Position numbers and translations under genes: made by a program. Positions 9,181 through 18,003 of a stretch of 64,000 bases of DNA are shown here, one piece after another. Source of the DNA: Paracoccaceae bacterium (GTDB lineage: Bacteria; Pseudomonadota; Alphaproteobacteria; Rhodobacterales; Rhodobacteraceae). The DNA is taken from assembly GCA_024636555.1 (NCBI GenBank), contig JAGXGW010000014.1, forward strand, positions 40,248 to 104,247, given 5' to 3'. The notes beneath the pieces were generated by a model that was not told where the DNA came from, did no database searches, and worked only from the letters and a program-made list of their open reading frames with translations. Each line of letters starts with the position of its first letter. Position 1 is the stretch's first letter.

Positions 9181-10246
9181 CGGCGGGTTCTCCTGTGGAA
9201 CGGTGTGCGGCGCAAACCGGGCAATCCGGCCGCGCATGGGTGCGGATGGTGCGGTGCTCGGCATGCAGGGCATCATGGATCAGCATGCGGCCGCGCAGAT
9301 CCTGCCCCGCGCCGGTGATCAGCTTGATCGCCTCAAGCGCCATCATGGAGCCGATCACCCCCGGCAAGGGGCCGATCACGCCTGCCTCGGCGCAACTCGG
9401 GGCCAGACCGGGGGCGGCAGCCTGCGGAAAGACGCATTGGTAGCAAGGTCCGCCCCGCGCTGGATCGAACAGGGCGATCTGCCCCTCCCATTGCGACAAA
9501 GCCCCGGAAATCAGCGGCTTGCCCAGCGCTGCGGCAGTGGCATTCACCAAGTAGCGGGTCTCGCTGTTGTCGGTGCCGTCAAGGATCAGGTCATATTCCG
9601 CGAACAGATCGCCTGCCACATCCGCGTTCAGGCGACGGTGATAGGGGCGCAGTGTCACGAAAGGGTTTTGCGCGCGCAACACCGCTTGGGCGGAAAAGAC
9701 CTTGGGCATCCCGATGCGGTCATCACTGTGGATCACCTGCCGTTGCAGGTTCGCATTTTCCACCTTGTCATCGTCGATCAGGCCGATCGTGCCGACACCT
9801 GCCGCCGCGAGGTAAAGCAGCGCCGGCGCGCCCAGCCCGCCTGCGCCGATCACAAGCACTTTGGCGTCCTTGAGCTTGCGTTGCCCCGCGCCACCGACCT
9901 CGCGCAGAACGATATGGCGGGCGTAGCGGTCAAGCTCCGTCGCCGAGAACGGACCGGCCTGACCTGCTGGCCCGCTGTCCGGCTGGGTGCCGTCGACACG
10001 GTTGCGCAGGCGCGCCAGCATGGCGCGGTAGACAAGGATCAGGGCGAGAAATCCGCCAAGCAGCAGCCATGGCGCGGCGGTCTCGCCCGTGGCAAGGCGC
10101 AGTTGCGCCGAGGCGGGCAGCGTCAGATGGATCACGACGACGCCGACCCACAGGATCGCGATCATGGTCCAGCGCATCCGGCGCGGTGTGCCCAACATGG
10201 CCCCGATCCCCCAGAGCACGGCCGCCATGACAAAAACCAGCGCCAT
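9161..10246 (-). CDS. MoeB/ThiF-family adenylyltransferase with N-terminal membrane anchor
   Basis: E1-like enzyme that adenylates the C-terminus of a ubiquitin-fold sulfur carrier (MoaD or ThiS). The catalytic domain starts near residue 98 (FSATELDRYARHIVL). It has the ATP loop VLVIGAGGLGAPAL, the Asp of LIDDDKVE, NLQRQ, and zinc-binding Cys pairs CYQC and CPVC. The possible thioester Cys is in PSCAEAG. Unusually, the first ~90 residues contain three hydrophobic segments (residues ~2-17, 25-45 and 60-77), so the enzyme is predicted to be membrane-attached. No sulfur-carrier gene is adjacent. dut begins 3 bp upstream. Confidence 0.87.
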   Translation of the reverse strand: MALVFVMAAVLWGIGAMLGTPRRMRWTMIAILWVGVVVIHLTLPASAQLRLATGETAAPWLLLGGFLALILVYRAMLARLRNRVDGTQPDSGPAGQAGPFSATELDRYARHIVLREVGGAGQRKLKDAKVLVIGAGGLGAPALLYLAAAGVGTIGLIDDDKVENANLQRQVIHSDDRIGMPKVFSAQAVLRAQNPFVTLRPYHRRLNADVAGDLFAEYDLILDGTDNSETRYLVNATAAALGKPLISGALSQWEGQIALFDPARGGPCYQCVFPQAAAPGLAPSCAEAGVIGPLPGVIGSMMALEAIKLITGAGQDLRGRMLIHDALHAEHRTIRTHARPDCPVCAAHRSTGEPADDQPAA

Positions 10247-10249
10247 ATT

Positions 10250-10711
10250 CTAGCTCCGCCCGGTCGAGCCGAAGCCGCCGTGACCACGGGCCGTCTCGTC
10301 CAGACTGTCCACCAGTTCAAAGCCTGCCCGCAGGACAGGGGCCAGAACCATCTGCGCGATCCGCGCACCATGCGCGATATGGAAAGGGGCATCGCCGAGA
10401 TTCAACACGATCACACCCAGAGGGCCGCGATAGTCACTGTCAATCGTGCCGGGGCTATTGGGCAGGATGATCCCGTTCTTCAGCGCCAGCCCCGAGCGCG
10501 GCCTGATCTGCACTTCGTGGCCTTCGGGAATGGCAAGCTTCAGGCCGGTTGGCACAAGAACCCTTGCGCCGGGGTCAAGGATGACGCCATCGCGTTGATC
10601 TGTCGGAAAGTTCGCCCGCAGGTCGGCCCCTGCCGCGCCAGCCGTCTCGTAGGACGGCAAGGCAATGGCCGGATCGGCATCTGGCGTTCTGGTACAGCGG
10701 ATGGTTGGCAT
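10250..10711 (-). CDS. dut: dUTP diphosphatase
   Basis: Hydrolyses dUTP to dUMP, keeping uracil out of DNA and feeding dTMP synthesis. All five trimeric-dUTPase motifs are present in 153 aa: [46 protein letters not shown] and the C-terminal [10 protein letters not shown] arm that closes the active site. The length is standard. The stop lies 3 bp before the E1-like gene, so dut, the E1-like gene and the M3 peptidase form one minus-strand unit. Confidence 0.97.
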   Translation of the reverse strand: MPTIRCTRTPDADPAIALPSYETAGAAGADLRANFPTDQRDGVILDPGARVLVPTGLKLAIPEGHEVQIRPRSGLALKNGIILPNSPGTIDSDYRGPLGVIVLNLGDAPFHIAHGARIAQMVLAPVLRAGFELVDSLDETARGHGGFGSTGRS

Positions 10712-11069
10712 GAAGCGCTCTCTGGCTGGTAATGCATCTGTTCAAACCGAACCGCGTGTCGCGCCGGGTCAGACTGTTGTTCCCTGAGACATAACCGAAA
10801 GGTTCCATCTTGCAAGGTATCACCGGGTTTTGATCGGCGCAGGCGGGCAATGCCACAAGGCCTAGCGGCATAAGGCAACGCTGTGCGGTGCCCTGACGGC
10901 ATGGCGTGGGACGGGTGTGCCAAAACAGTTTTTTCGCAATTATCTATCTAGTAATGGCGATTATACGCACAAACATGCTGACATATTGCCACTACCAACA
11001 ATTATTTGCAGGATTGCTCCGCTCTTCGGCTCCGCTTCGTCCTTGCCAAACTGTTATCCGGTCTGGCCA
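10712..11069. promoter_or_regulatory. Intergenic region between coaBC and dut
   Basis: 358 bp without a convincing gene. The part around 10920-11000 is clearly more A/T-rich than the surroundings and probably holds the promoter of the dut unit. Short open frames overlapping the dut start have unlike-protein composition and were left out. Confidence 0.4.
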
Positions 11070-12269
11070 TCATGGCGCCGTCAGGGCGGCGGCGATCCGT
11101 GCTGCAAGCTTGTCGGCCACCGCCTGTTTGCTCATGCGGGGCCAGTCCTCGCAGCCCTCCGGCGTGATCAGATGCACGGCGTTCTCCGCCCCTCCCATGA
11201 TCCCCGTGGACGGGCTGACGTCATTGGCGACGATCCAGTCACAGCCCTTTCGCGCGCGTTTGGCCTGTGCGTGGGCGATCACGTCATCGGTTTCGGCTGC
11301 AAAGCCCACAACCAGCGCAGGGCGCAGGGTCGCGTGTTGGCTGACACCTGCCAGAATGTCCGGATTTTCGACAAATTCGAGGACTGGCAGGCGGCTCGCA
11401 TCCTTCTTGATCTTCGACCCCGAAGCGGAAGCAACCCGCCAGTCAGCCACGGCAGCGGCAAATATGGCCGCATCGACAGGCAGTGCCGCCTCCACCGCCT
11501 GTTGCATCTGGCGGGCTGTCTCGACCGGCACAACCTGTACGCCGGGGGGTGGGGGCACATCGGCAGGGCCGGTGATAAACACCACTTGCGCCCCCAAAGC
11601 CGCCAAAGCCCGCGCGATCGCGGTTCCTTGCGCGCCGGATGAGCGGTTGGCGATGTAGCGCACCGGATCAATCGGCTCATGCGTCGGGCCGGAGGTGACG
11701 AGCACACGCTTGCCCGTCAACGGCCCCTGCCCCAGCGCAGCCTCAATCGCGGCGACAATCTCCAAAGGTTCCGCCATGCGTCCGGGGCCGTATTCACCGC
11801 AGGCCATATCGCCTGCATTGGGGCCGACCACCCGCAGCCCGTCACCCAGAAGCGTCGCCAGATTGCGCTGCGTGGCGGGATGATCCCACATGCGGACATT
11901 CATCGCAGGGGCGAGCAACACTGGCGTATCGGTCGCCATCAGCAGGGTCGAGGCGAGATCATTGGCGTGGCCATGCGCCATCTTGGCCATCAGATCGGCA
12001 GTCGCGGGGGCGACCACGACCAGATCGGCGCTGCGGGACAGCTGGATATGGCCCATCTCGGCCTCGTCCGTCAGATCGAACAGATCGGTAAAGACCTTCT
12101 CGCCAGCAAGTGCCGCGACGGAAAGCGGTGTCACGAATTCAGAGCCCGCGCGCGTCAGAACCGGCGTCACCGCAGCGCCGCGCGCGCGCAGGCGACGGAT
12201 CAGATCAAGGGCCTTGTACGCGGCGATACCGCCACCGATGATCAGAAGAAGTCGTTTACCTGCCAGCAT
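11070..12269 (-). CDS. coaBC: Bifunctional phosphopantothenoylcysteine decarboxylase/phosphopantothenate-cysteine ligase
   Basis: Two steps of coenzyme A synthesis: CTP-dependent joining of 4'-phosphopantothenate to cysteine (CoaB half) and FMN-dependent decarboxylation (CoaC half). The CoaC half starts GKRLLLIIGGGIAAYKALD, with VVAPATADLMAKMAHG and PAMNVRMWDHP. The CoaB half starts at GKRVLVTSGPTHEPIDPVR and contains ANRSSGAQG. The 399-aa length is typical. The ATG at 12269 has a ggagg ribosome-binding site; the frame extending to 12464 reads through the neighbouring gene's region and is rejected. Confidence 0.97.
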   Translation of the reverse strand: MLAGKRLLLIIGGGIAAYKALDLIRRLRARGAAVTPVLTRAGSEFVTPLSVAALAGEKVFTDLFDLTDEAEMGHIQLSRSADLVVVAPATADLMAKMAHGHANDLASTLLMATDTPVLLAPAMNVRMWDHPATQRNLATLLGDGLRVVGPNAGDMACGEYGPGRMAEPLEIVAAIEAALGQGPLTGKRVLVTSGPTHEPIDPVRYIANRSSGAQGTAIARALAALGAQVVFITGPADVPPPPGVQVVPVETARQMQQAVEAALPVDAAIFAAAVADWRVASASGSKIKKDASRLPVLEFVENPDILAGVSQHATLRPALVVGFAAETDDVIAHAQAKRARKGCDWIVANDVSPSTGIMGGAENAVHLITPEGCEDWPRMSKQAVADKLAARIAAALTAP

Positions 12270-12345
12270 GTTGCGCGCCTCCGCCTGTTGCGCCGACAGT
12301 ATGGTCCGCGCCGCGGACTGGCAAGAGCACGACGACCGCCGGATG

Positions 12346-13155
12346 TCAGCCTTTGTCGCGGAAGGCTTCGCAGGGATCGGGACGCTCCACCGCGGGCGAG
12401 GACAGCAGAATATCGAAACCACCGGGCGCGCCGCGGCCATTTTCTTGCTGGCCAATGCTGACAATTTCCAGTCCGGGGCGCGTTGCCGCTATATAGGCGG
12501 GCACACCCGTGTCGCGCCGGGCGTGGCCGTTTCCGGTGATCACCACCACCGGCCCGCCGGTTGCATCAAAGGCGCGCAAGGTTTCGCGGGCCAGAACCGC
12601 GTCACGCAAGCGTTGCAGATCGACCATCACGGGCAGCATTTCGGGCGGCATCGCGTTGCAATGCGCCACCTGCTGCAATTCCTCCTGCGCCTCTTGCTCG
12701 GCAGGCGGCAAAGGCGTGGTCAGGCCGAACGCCTCCGCCTGATCGCCAAAGCTTTCCGCAATGCCGGCCTGCATGGCGGCGCGGGCGGCCTCACGCGGAA
12801 CCGCCGCGCCGTAGATCGCCGCTTCGGGTGCCGCTGCAAAAATCGGATAATAGAAGGAGAAGTCCGGCCAACCGCTTCCGGCCCAGTCCAGCGCATCGCC
12901 AAGGCTCTGTTCGTCCGCGCGTGTCTGCGGCGTGACGGCAGCGGCCTGCGTCCCGGTCAACATCTCGAAGACGATGGCACGCGGCTGGATATGGGAAACG
13001 AGCGCCGCCTGTACCGCGTGATGCGTCGGATTGTCATGCACCTCGCCGATGATCACCACCGGCACGCCGGTCACCTGATCGAGGCTTTCAACAGGCAAGG
13101 GGCCCGCAAAAGCGGACCCGCATGCCACAAACGCAATCAGCAAAAGAGGTCTCAT
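12346..13155 (-). CDS. ChaN-like exported protein
   Basis: ChaN-family proteins belong to the EreA/ChaN fold; the best-known member binds haem. Seen here: a short hydrophobic N-terminus (MRPLLLIAFVACGSAFA) that could be a signal peptide or, via Cys12, a lipoprotein signal. The family motifs IIGEVHDNPTHH, AIVFEML and VVVITGNGHARRDTGVP follow. Length is 269 aa. Its start overlaps the stop of the rpoH-type sigma factor gene by 4 bp, so it is probably in the same transcript and heat- or oxidative-stress regulated. The function in this organism is not known. Confidence 0.82.
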   Translation of the reverse strand: MRPLLLIAFVACGSAFAGPLPVESLDQVTGVPVVIIGEVHDNPTHHAVQAALVSHIQPRAIVFEMLTGTQAAAVTPQTRADEQSLGDALDWAGSGWPDFSFYYPIFAAAPEAAIYGAAVPREAARAAMQAGIAESFGDQAEAFGLTTPLPPAEQEAQEELQQVAHCNAMPPEMLPVMVDLQRLRDAVLARETLRAFDATGGPVVVITGNGHARRDTGVPAYIAATRPGLEIVSIGQQENGRGAPGGFDILLSSPAVERPDPCEAFRDKG

Positions 13156-14030
13156 ACGAGAAAGTCTTGCACCTCGTTGGACTGGCTTTCCAGCTTTTTG
13201 CGCATCTTGGCGAAGGCTGCTGCCTCAAGCTGGCGCACGCGCTCCTTGGACAGGCCCAGTTCCTCGCCGAGGCTCTCCAATGTGCGGGGATTGTCGCGCA
13301 GCTTGCGCTCGCGCACGATGAAACGCTCACGATCGTTCAATGCGCCCAAAGCCTCAAGCAACCAGTTGCGCAGCGCTTCTGTATCATGGGAGGCCTCGAC
13401 GATCTCGGAGGCTTGCGTGCCTTCATCCACGATCGTGTCAATCCATTCGCGCCCTTCATCCTCGGAGGATTGTGTGGCGTTTAGCGAGAAATCCGAACCG
13501 GACAGACGCCCCTCCATCATTTCGACATCATGCAGCGGTACGCCGATCTCTGTCGAGATCATCTGCCGCATCTGGTGGCGGTCAAGCTCCTCGCCACGCG
13601 CCTGCGCTTCACGCTCGAGGCGGGCCTGCACACGGCGCAGGTTGAAGAACAGGGACTTCTGGCTGGATGTGGAGCCCGTCCGTACCATGGACCAGTTCCG
13701 CATCACGTAATCCTGGATGCTCGCCTTGATCCACCACACGGCGTAGGTGGAAAAACGCACGCCGCGATCTGGATCGAACTTATCCGCCGCTTTCATCAAG
13801 CCAAGTCCGGCCTCCTGGATCAGGTCGTTCATCGGCGCGCCGTAGCGGCGGAATTTCGACGCCATGGATATCGCAAGACGCATGTAGGCCGTGATCAGGC
13901 GGTGCAGCGCCGCCTCGTCGCGCTGGTCGCGCCATGCATAGGCCAGTCTCAACTCTGTTTCGGCATCCAGCAATTCGGCTTTCATTGCCTTGCGGGAGAG
14001 GGTCATGTCATTTGGTGCATCAAGTGCCAT
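13152..14030 (-). CDS. rpoH: Alternative sigma factor of the sigma-32 (RpoH) family, probably RpoH-II
   Basis: Directs RNA polymerase to heat-shock and stress promoters. The 292-aa protein has region 2 (NDLIQEAGLGLMKAADKFD, RFSTYAVWWIKASIQDYV), the RpoH box QKSLFFNLRR and region 4 with a helix-turn-helix (LESLGEELGLSKERVRQLE). Alphaproteobacteria of this group usually carry two RpoH paralogues, one (RpoH-II) under the singlet-oxygen sigma factor RpoE. The upstream promoter fits that class, so I favour RpoH-II. The ChaN-like gene overlaps its stop and is likely co-transcribed. Confidence 0.93.
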   Translation of the reverse strand: MALDAPNDMTLSRKAMKAELLDAETELRLAYAWRDQRDEAALHRLITAYMRLAISMASKFRRYGAPMNDLIQEAGLGLMKAADKFDPDRGVRFSTYAVWWIKASIQDYVMRNWSMVRTGSTSSQKSLFFNLRRVQARLEREAQARGEELDRHQMRQMISTEIGVPLHDVEMMEGRLSGSDFSLNATQSSEDEGREWIDTIVDEGTQASEIVEASHDTEALRNWLLEALGALNDRERFIVRERKLRDNPRTLESLGEELGLSKERVRQLEAAAFAKMRKKLESQSNEVQDFLV

Positions 14031-14100
14031 ATTTTTTCCCCGGATTGTGGCGCGTAGCCCTTGGAGCGCTACATCGCTTGAACTTGTGTTGGTTGAATGT

Positions 14101-14129
14101 GATTACGCAGCCAAAAACCGATCGGATCA
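14101..14129 (-). promoter_or_regulatory. Sigma-E (RpoE/ECF)-type promoter for rpoH
   Basis: Read on the minus strand, TGATCC is followed after exactly 18 bases by TAATC. This matches the R. sphaeroides RpoE pattern TGATCC-N18-TAAG-like. It lies ~70 bp upstream of the rpoH ATG. The match is exact in the -35 and close in the -10. It supports control of this sigma factor by the singlet-oxygen response. Confidence 0.65.
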
Positions 14130-14145
14130 AAAAACATGACTCTGC

Positions 14146-14679
14146 ATGTTACCTAAGCTGACCCTTGTCCTTGGCGGCGCTGCCTCCGGAAAATCCGCCT
14201 GGGCGGAAATGCTGGTGCTGGGTGACGCGCAAAATCCGGTCTATCTGGCCACAGCACAGGCTTGGGATGCGGAAATGCAGCAAAAAATAGAGCGTCATCG
14301 CCTTTCCCGCGGAGGGTCATGGCACACGGTGGAGGCACCGCTGGAGCTGGCCCCCGCTCTTGCACAGGTGGATGCAAATCAGGCAGTGCTGCTGGATTGT
14401 GCGACATTATGGCTCACCAACCATTTGCTGGCGGAACATGATCTTGATCTCGAGGCCGCAAACCTGCTCGATGCATTGGACACCTGCGCCGCACCTGTCG
14501 TCGTTGTCAGCAACGAGGTCGGCTACGGAATCGTGCCGGACAATGCGCTGTCGCGTCGCTTCCGGCAGGCGCAGGGCGAGTTGAACCAGAAGCTGGCAGC
14601 GCAAGCCGATCTGGTTGTTGCCGTCATGGCAGGGCTGCCGCTGATCCTGAAAGGCCGGATGCCGGAGAGTATGGCATGA
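14146..14679 (+). CDS. cobU: Adenosylcobinamide kinase / adenosylcobinamide-phosphate guanylyltransferase
   Basis: Bifunctional enzyme of late cobalamin assembly that phosphorylates adenosylcobinamide and transfers GMP to it. The P-loop is LVLGGAASGKSAWAE near the N-terminus. The family motifs YLATAQAWDAEMQQKIERH, LLDCATLWLTN and VVSNEVGYGIVP follow. The protein is 177 aa, the normal length. It is divergent from rpoH (115 bp apart) and 10 bp upstream of a phosphatase gene that may serve the same pathway. Confidence 0.96.
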   Translation: MLPKLTLVLGGAASGKSAWAEMLVLGDAQNPVYLATAQAWDAEMQQKIERHRLSRGGSWHTVEAPLELAPALAQVDANQAVLLDCATLWLTNHLLAEHDLDLEAANLLDALDTCAAPVVVVSNEVGYGIVPDNALSRRFRQAQGELNQKLAAQADLVVAVMAGLPLILKGRMPESMA

Positions 14680-14689
14680 GGGACATGAC

Positions 14690-15262
14690 ATGAGCCGGTT
14701 TTTCTGGGTCCGTCATGGCCCAACCCATGCGCGCACCATGGTGGGCTGGTCCGATCTTCCGGCGGATCTGTCGGACACGGCGCAGTTGGCACGGCTGTCC
14801 GCGCTTCTGCCGGATGAAGCGGTGGTGATATCCTCCGACCTGATCCGTGCCAGCGCTACGGCCGATGCTATTGCCGGTCCGCGCGAGCGTCTGCCACATG
14901 ATCCGGACCTGCGCGAAATCCATTTCGGCGCATGGGAGCTTGCCCGCTTTGACGAGATCGAGGATCAGGCGCATCTGCGCGCCTATTGGGATGATCCCGG
15001 CGATATCCGCCCCCCCGGCGGCGAAAGCTGGCACGATGTCTCGGCCCGAGTCGATGCGGCCGTGGCCCGTCTGATCGCCAAGTATCCCGGTCGTGATATC
15101 GTGGTTGTCGCCCATTTCGGCGTGATCCTGACGCAGGTGCAACAGGCGTTGCAGATCGGCGCATATGAGGCCTTCTCGCACAAGATCGACAACCTGTCTG
15201 TGACGGAGATCCACCGTCAGGATCCCGGCTGGCACGCGCTGCGGATCAATCACCTTCCCTGA
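14690..15262 (+). CDS. Histidine phosphatase family protein, possibly alpha-ribazole phosphatase (CobC)
   Basis: Phosphoglycerate-mutase-like phosphatase with the phospho-accepting motif VRHGPTHA at residues 7-14, the second arginine in SSDLIRASATADAI, the acid in LREIHFGAWE and the second histidine in VVAHFGVI. The length of 190 aa suits CobC. The position right behind cobU suggests dephosphorylation of alpha-ribazole-5'-phosphate or adenosylcobalamin-5'-phosphate. This is contextual; the fold alone does not prove the substrate. Confidence 0.82.
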   Translation: MSRFFWVRHGPTHARTMVGWSDLPADLSDTAQLARLSALLPDEAVVISSDLIRASATADAIAGPRERLPHDPDLREIHFGAWELARFDEIEDQAHLRAYWDDPGDIRPPGGESWHDVSARVDAAVARLIAKYPGRDIVVVAHFGVILTQVQQALQIGAYEAFSHKIDNLSVTEIHRQDPGWHALRINHLP

Positions 15263-15279
15263 GGTCTTATGCAGCAAGA

Positions 15280-15300
15280 CGGGGGGCTGACTGCCCCCCG
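15280..15300 (+). terminator. GC hairpin after the cobU operon
   Basis: A 7-bp all-G/C stem (ggggggc with gccccccg, loop tgact) lies 18 bp after the phosphatase stop. There is no T-run, so terminator function is plausible but not certain. Confidence 0.45.
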
Positions 15301-15317
15301 GTGCCCCTTCGGGCCAC

Positions 15318-15349
15318 TCCCCCCGTGGATATTTCTGGCAAGCAGAAGC
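15318..15349 (+). repeat. Rhodobacteraceae intergenic repeat, copy 1 (divergent)
   Basis: Contains cccgtggatatttctggcaa followed by gcagaagc. It is related to the copies at 25160-25196 and 31727-31763, which are nearly identical to each other. All three lie just downstream of gene ends. Function is unknown. Confidence 0.55.
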
Positions 15350-15434
15350 CAACGACCGGCTGCGCCATTGGTGTTAACCTTTCTGAAAGCTCTGCGGGCT
15401 AGCCATTAACCCTGTTGCAATCAGGGGACGGGAC

Positions 15435-16949
15435 ATGGTGGCGCGCGCCTATACGGTGGCCTTTGAGGGGGTCTCGGCCCGCACTGTCGAGGTGCAATGC
15501 GCCGTCACGCCCGGCATGCCCGCGTTTTCGATCGTGGGCCTTCCCGACAAGGCCGTCAGCGAAGCACGCGACCGCGTGCGCGCGGCGCTCAGCGCGATGG
15601 CCATTGCGCTGCCGAACAAGCGGATCACGATCAACCTGTCACCCGCGGATCTGCCGAAAGAAGGAAGCCATTTCGACCTGCCGATTGCCCTTGCCCTGCT
15701 GGCCGCGCTGGAGATCCTTCCACCCGATGCAGTGGAACGGACCACCGCACTGGGGGAATTGTCGCTCGATGGCTCGCTGATCGGGGTGATCGGTGCCTTG
15801 CCGGCAGCCATGACGGCGGCAGAGGAAGACCGGATCCTGCTGTGTCCGCGCGCATCGGGGGCCGAGGCGGCCTGGGTGGGCGGCTGTCAGGTGATTGCCG
15901 CCGGATCGCTGATGGATGTGGTCCGCCACTACACCGGACAGGCTCCGATCCAGCCCGCAGAACCCGGCGAGGTCATCCACGAGAGCGGCGCGCGGTGTCT
16001 GCGCGATGTCAAAGGTCAGGAACGGGCCAAACGCGCCCTCGAAATCGCGGCGGCAGGGCGGCACCATCTGTTGATGATGGGCAGTCCGGGTTCGGGCAAA
16101 TCCATGCTGGCGGCGCGCATTCCGGGCATCCTGCCCGCCCTGACCCCGATGGAGGCGCTGGAAACCTCGATGATCCATTCGCTTGCCGGTCTGCTGGACG
16201 AGGGCGGCATCTCGCGGATGCGGCCCTTTCGCGAGCCGCATCATACCGCGTCGATGGCCGCCATCGTCGGGGGCGGGCGCAGCGCCAAACCCGGCGAGAT
16301 CAGCCTTGCCCATAACGGTGTGCTCTTTATGGACGAGTTCCCCGAATTCCCGCGCGGCGTGCTGGAAACACTGCGCCAGCCTATTGAGACCGGCGAGGTG
16401 ATGGTGTCACGCGCCAACGCACATGTAAAATATCCCTGTCGTTTCTTGCTTGTGGCCGCCGCAAATCCTTGCAAATGCGGCTATCTCACCGATCCGGCGC
16501 GGGCCTGCACGCGTGCGCCGGTTTGTGGCGAGGATTACATCGGCCGCATCAGTGGCCCGCTGATGGACCGCTTCGATCTGCGGATCGAGGTACCGCCCGT
16601 CGGCTATAGCGATCTGGACCTGCCCGCCTCGGGAGATACGTCGGCGCAGGTGGCCGAGCGGGTTGCCGCAGCGCGGGCGATCCAGGCCCGGCGCTTTGCA
16701 GAAAGCGACGGGATGCGCCTGAACGCGGATGCCGAAGGCGAGATGCTGGACAGGATCGCGATGCCGGATGCTGCGGGACGCGCGCTGCTGGGTCGGGTTG
16801 CAGAAAGGTTCGGCCTCACCGCACGTGGCTATCACCGCGTTTTGCGGGTGGCGCGCACGATTGCGGATCTGGAAGGAGCCGAAAAGGTAGCAAGCACGCA
16901 TATCGCCGAGGCGGTCAGCTATCGTCTGGTGGGGGTGCGGGAGACCTGA
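15435..16949 (+). CDS. ComM/YifB-family Mg-chelatase-like AAA+ ATPase
   Basis: The family includes ComM, a hexameric helicase that promotes branch migration during natural transformation. The 504-aa protein has an N-terminal Lon-protease-like fold (ARTVEVQCAVTPGMPAFSIV to NLSPADLPKEGSHFDL). A Mg-chelatase-type AAA+ domain follows: Walker A GSPGSGKSM near residue 217, Walker B GVLFMDEFPEF, then the zinc-ribbon-like Cys cluster ANPCKCGYL...CTRAPVC. ATG at 15435. It stands alone, converging on gshB. Confidence 0.93.
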   Translation: MVARAYTVAFEGVSARTVEVQCAVTPGMPAFSIVGLPDKAVSEARDRVRAALSAMAIALPNKRITINLSPADLPKEGSHFDLPIALALLAALEILPPDAVERTTALGELSLDGSLIGVIGALPAAMTAAEEDRILLCPRASGAEAAWVGGCQVIAAGSLMDVVRHYTGQAPIQPAEPGEVIHESGARCLRDVKGQERAKRALEIAAAGRHHLLMMGSPGSGKSMLAARIPGILPALTPMEALETSMIHSLAGLLDEGGISRMRPFREPHHTASMAAIVGGGRSAKPGEISLAHNGVLFMDEFPEFPRGVLETLRQPIETGEVMVSRANAHVKYPCRFLLVAAANPCKCGYLTDPARACTRAPVCGEDYIGRISGPLMDRFDLRIEVPPVGYSDLDLPASGDTSAQVAERVAAARAIQARRFAESDGMRLNADAEGEMLDRIAMPDAAGRALLGRVAERFGLTARGYHRVLRVARTIADLEGAEKVASTHIAEAVSYRLVGVRET

Positions 16950-16954
16950 CCGGT

Positions 16955-17890
16955 TCAGGCGCGCTTTGCCTCGATCCTTTCCCAGATTTTCGCAGCGATA
17001 TTGACCCCGTCGAACCGCTCCAGCTCCTGAATGCCGGTGGGGGAGGTGACGTTGATCTCGGTCAGCCAGTCACCGATGACATCGATCCCGACGAAGACCT
17101 GCCCCTTCTCCCGCAGGTATGGCCCGATACGGGCACAGATCTCCAGATCGCGCTCTGACAGACCGATCTTTTCCGGACGCCCGCCAACATGCATATTCGA
17201 GCGCGTCTCCCCCGCAGCCGGGACGCGGTTGATTGCACCCACCGCTTCGCCATCCACAAGGATCACGCGCTTGTCACCTTTGGCAACGGCAGGCAGGTAT
17301 TTCTGCACGATCAGGGGTTCGCGGCTGAAGCCGGTAAAGAGTTCGTACAGGGAGGAAAGGTTGCGGTCATCGGCATTCAGACGGAACACACCCGCGCCGC
17401 CATTGCCGTAAAGCGGCTTGAGAATGATATCGCCGTGGCGGTCCTTGAACGAACGGATTGCGCCGAGATCGCGCGCGATTGCCGTCGGCGGAGTCAGGTC
17501 GGGGAAATTCAGCACCAGCAGCTTTTCGGGCGAGTTGCGGACCCAGAACGGATCGTTCACCACCAGCGTAGCAGGATGAATCCGGTCCAGCAGGTGCGTT
17601 GTAGTGATATAGAACATGTCGAAAGGCGGGTCCTGCCGCAGCCAGACAACATCGAAATCAGACAGATCCACCTCTGTCTGTTGCCCGAGCGCGAAGTGGT
17701 CATCTTCGACCCGTTGCACCGTCACGGGCCAACCGCGGGCGGTGACGCGTCCTTCCTGATAGGCAAGTTGATCGGCTGTGTAGTAAAACAGCGTGTGACC
17801 GCGCGCCTGCGCCTCTTCCATCAAGCGGAAAGTGCTGTCGGCGTTGATATTGATCGGCCCGATCGGGTCCATCTGAAAGGCGATTTTCAT
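16955..17890 (-). CDS. gshB: Glutathione synthetase
   Basis: ATP-grasp ligase joining gamma-glutamylcysteine and glycine. It begins [20 protein letters not shown], the family N-terminal signature. ATP-grasp elements are [37 protein letters not shown] and the metal site [19 protein letters not shown]. The protein is 311 aa, standard length. The ribosome-binding site is gggagcc before the ATG. It ends 5 bp from the convergent comM-like stop. Confidence 0.97.
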   Translation of the reverse strand: MKIAFQMDPIGPININADSTFRLMEEAQARGHTLFYYTADQLAYQEGRVTARGWPVTVQRVEDDHFALGQQTEVDLSDFDVVWLRQDPPFDMFYITTTHLLDRIHPATLVVNDPFWVRNSPEKLLVLNFPDLTPPTAIARDLGAIRSFKDRHGDIILKPLYGNGGAGVFRLNADDRNLSSLYELFTGFSREPLIVQKYLPAVAKGDKRVILVDGEAVGAINRVPAAGETRSNMHVGGRPEKIGLSERDLEICARIGPYLREKGQVFVGIDVIGDWLTEINVTSPTGIQELERFDGVNIAAKIWERIEAKRA

Positions 17891-18003
17891 ATCCGGCTCC
17901 CTTGAGGATGTGCCATTACATGGCGCAAGGGATCGTCAGTGACAATGCGAAAGAACGGACAGGTTCAGTCAGACAGATCGGCCGGTGCGGGCGGGCAGCA
18001 CCA

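Noticed and set aside
9017..10732. 571-codon plus-strand open frame
   Set aside because: It lies entirely antisense to the E1-like and dut genes, both unambiguous.
10540..10923. Small ORFs upstream of dut on the minus strand, one with a lipobox-like LVALPAC
   Set aside because: They run through the dut start in another frame and have no protein-like composition beyond the first residues.
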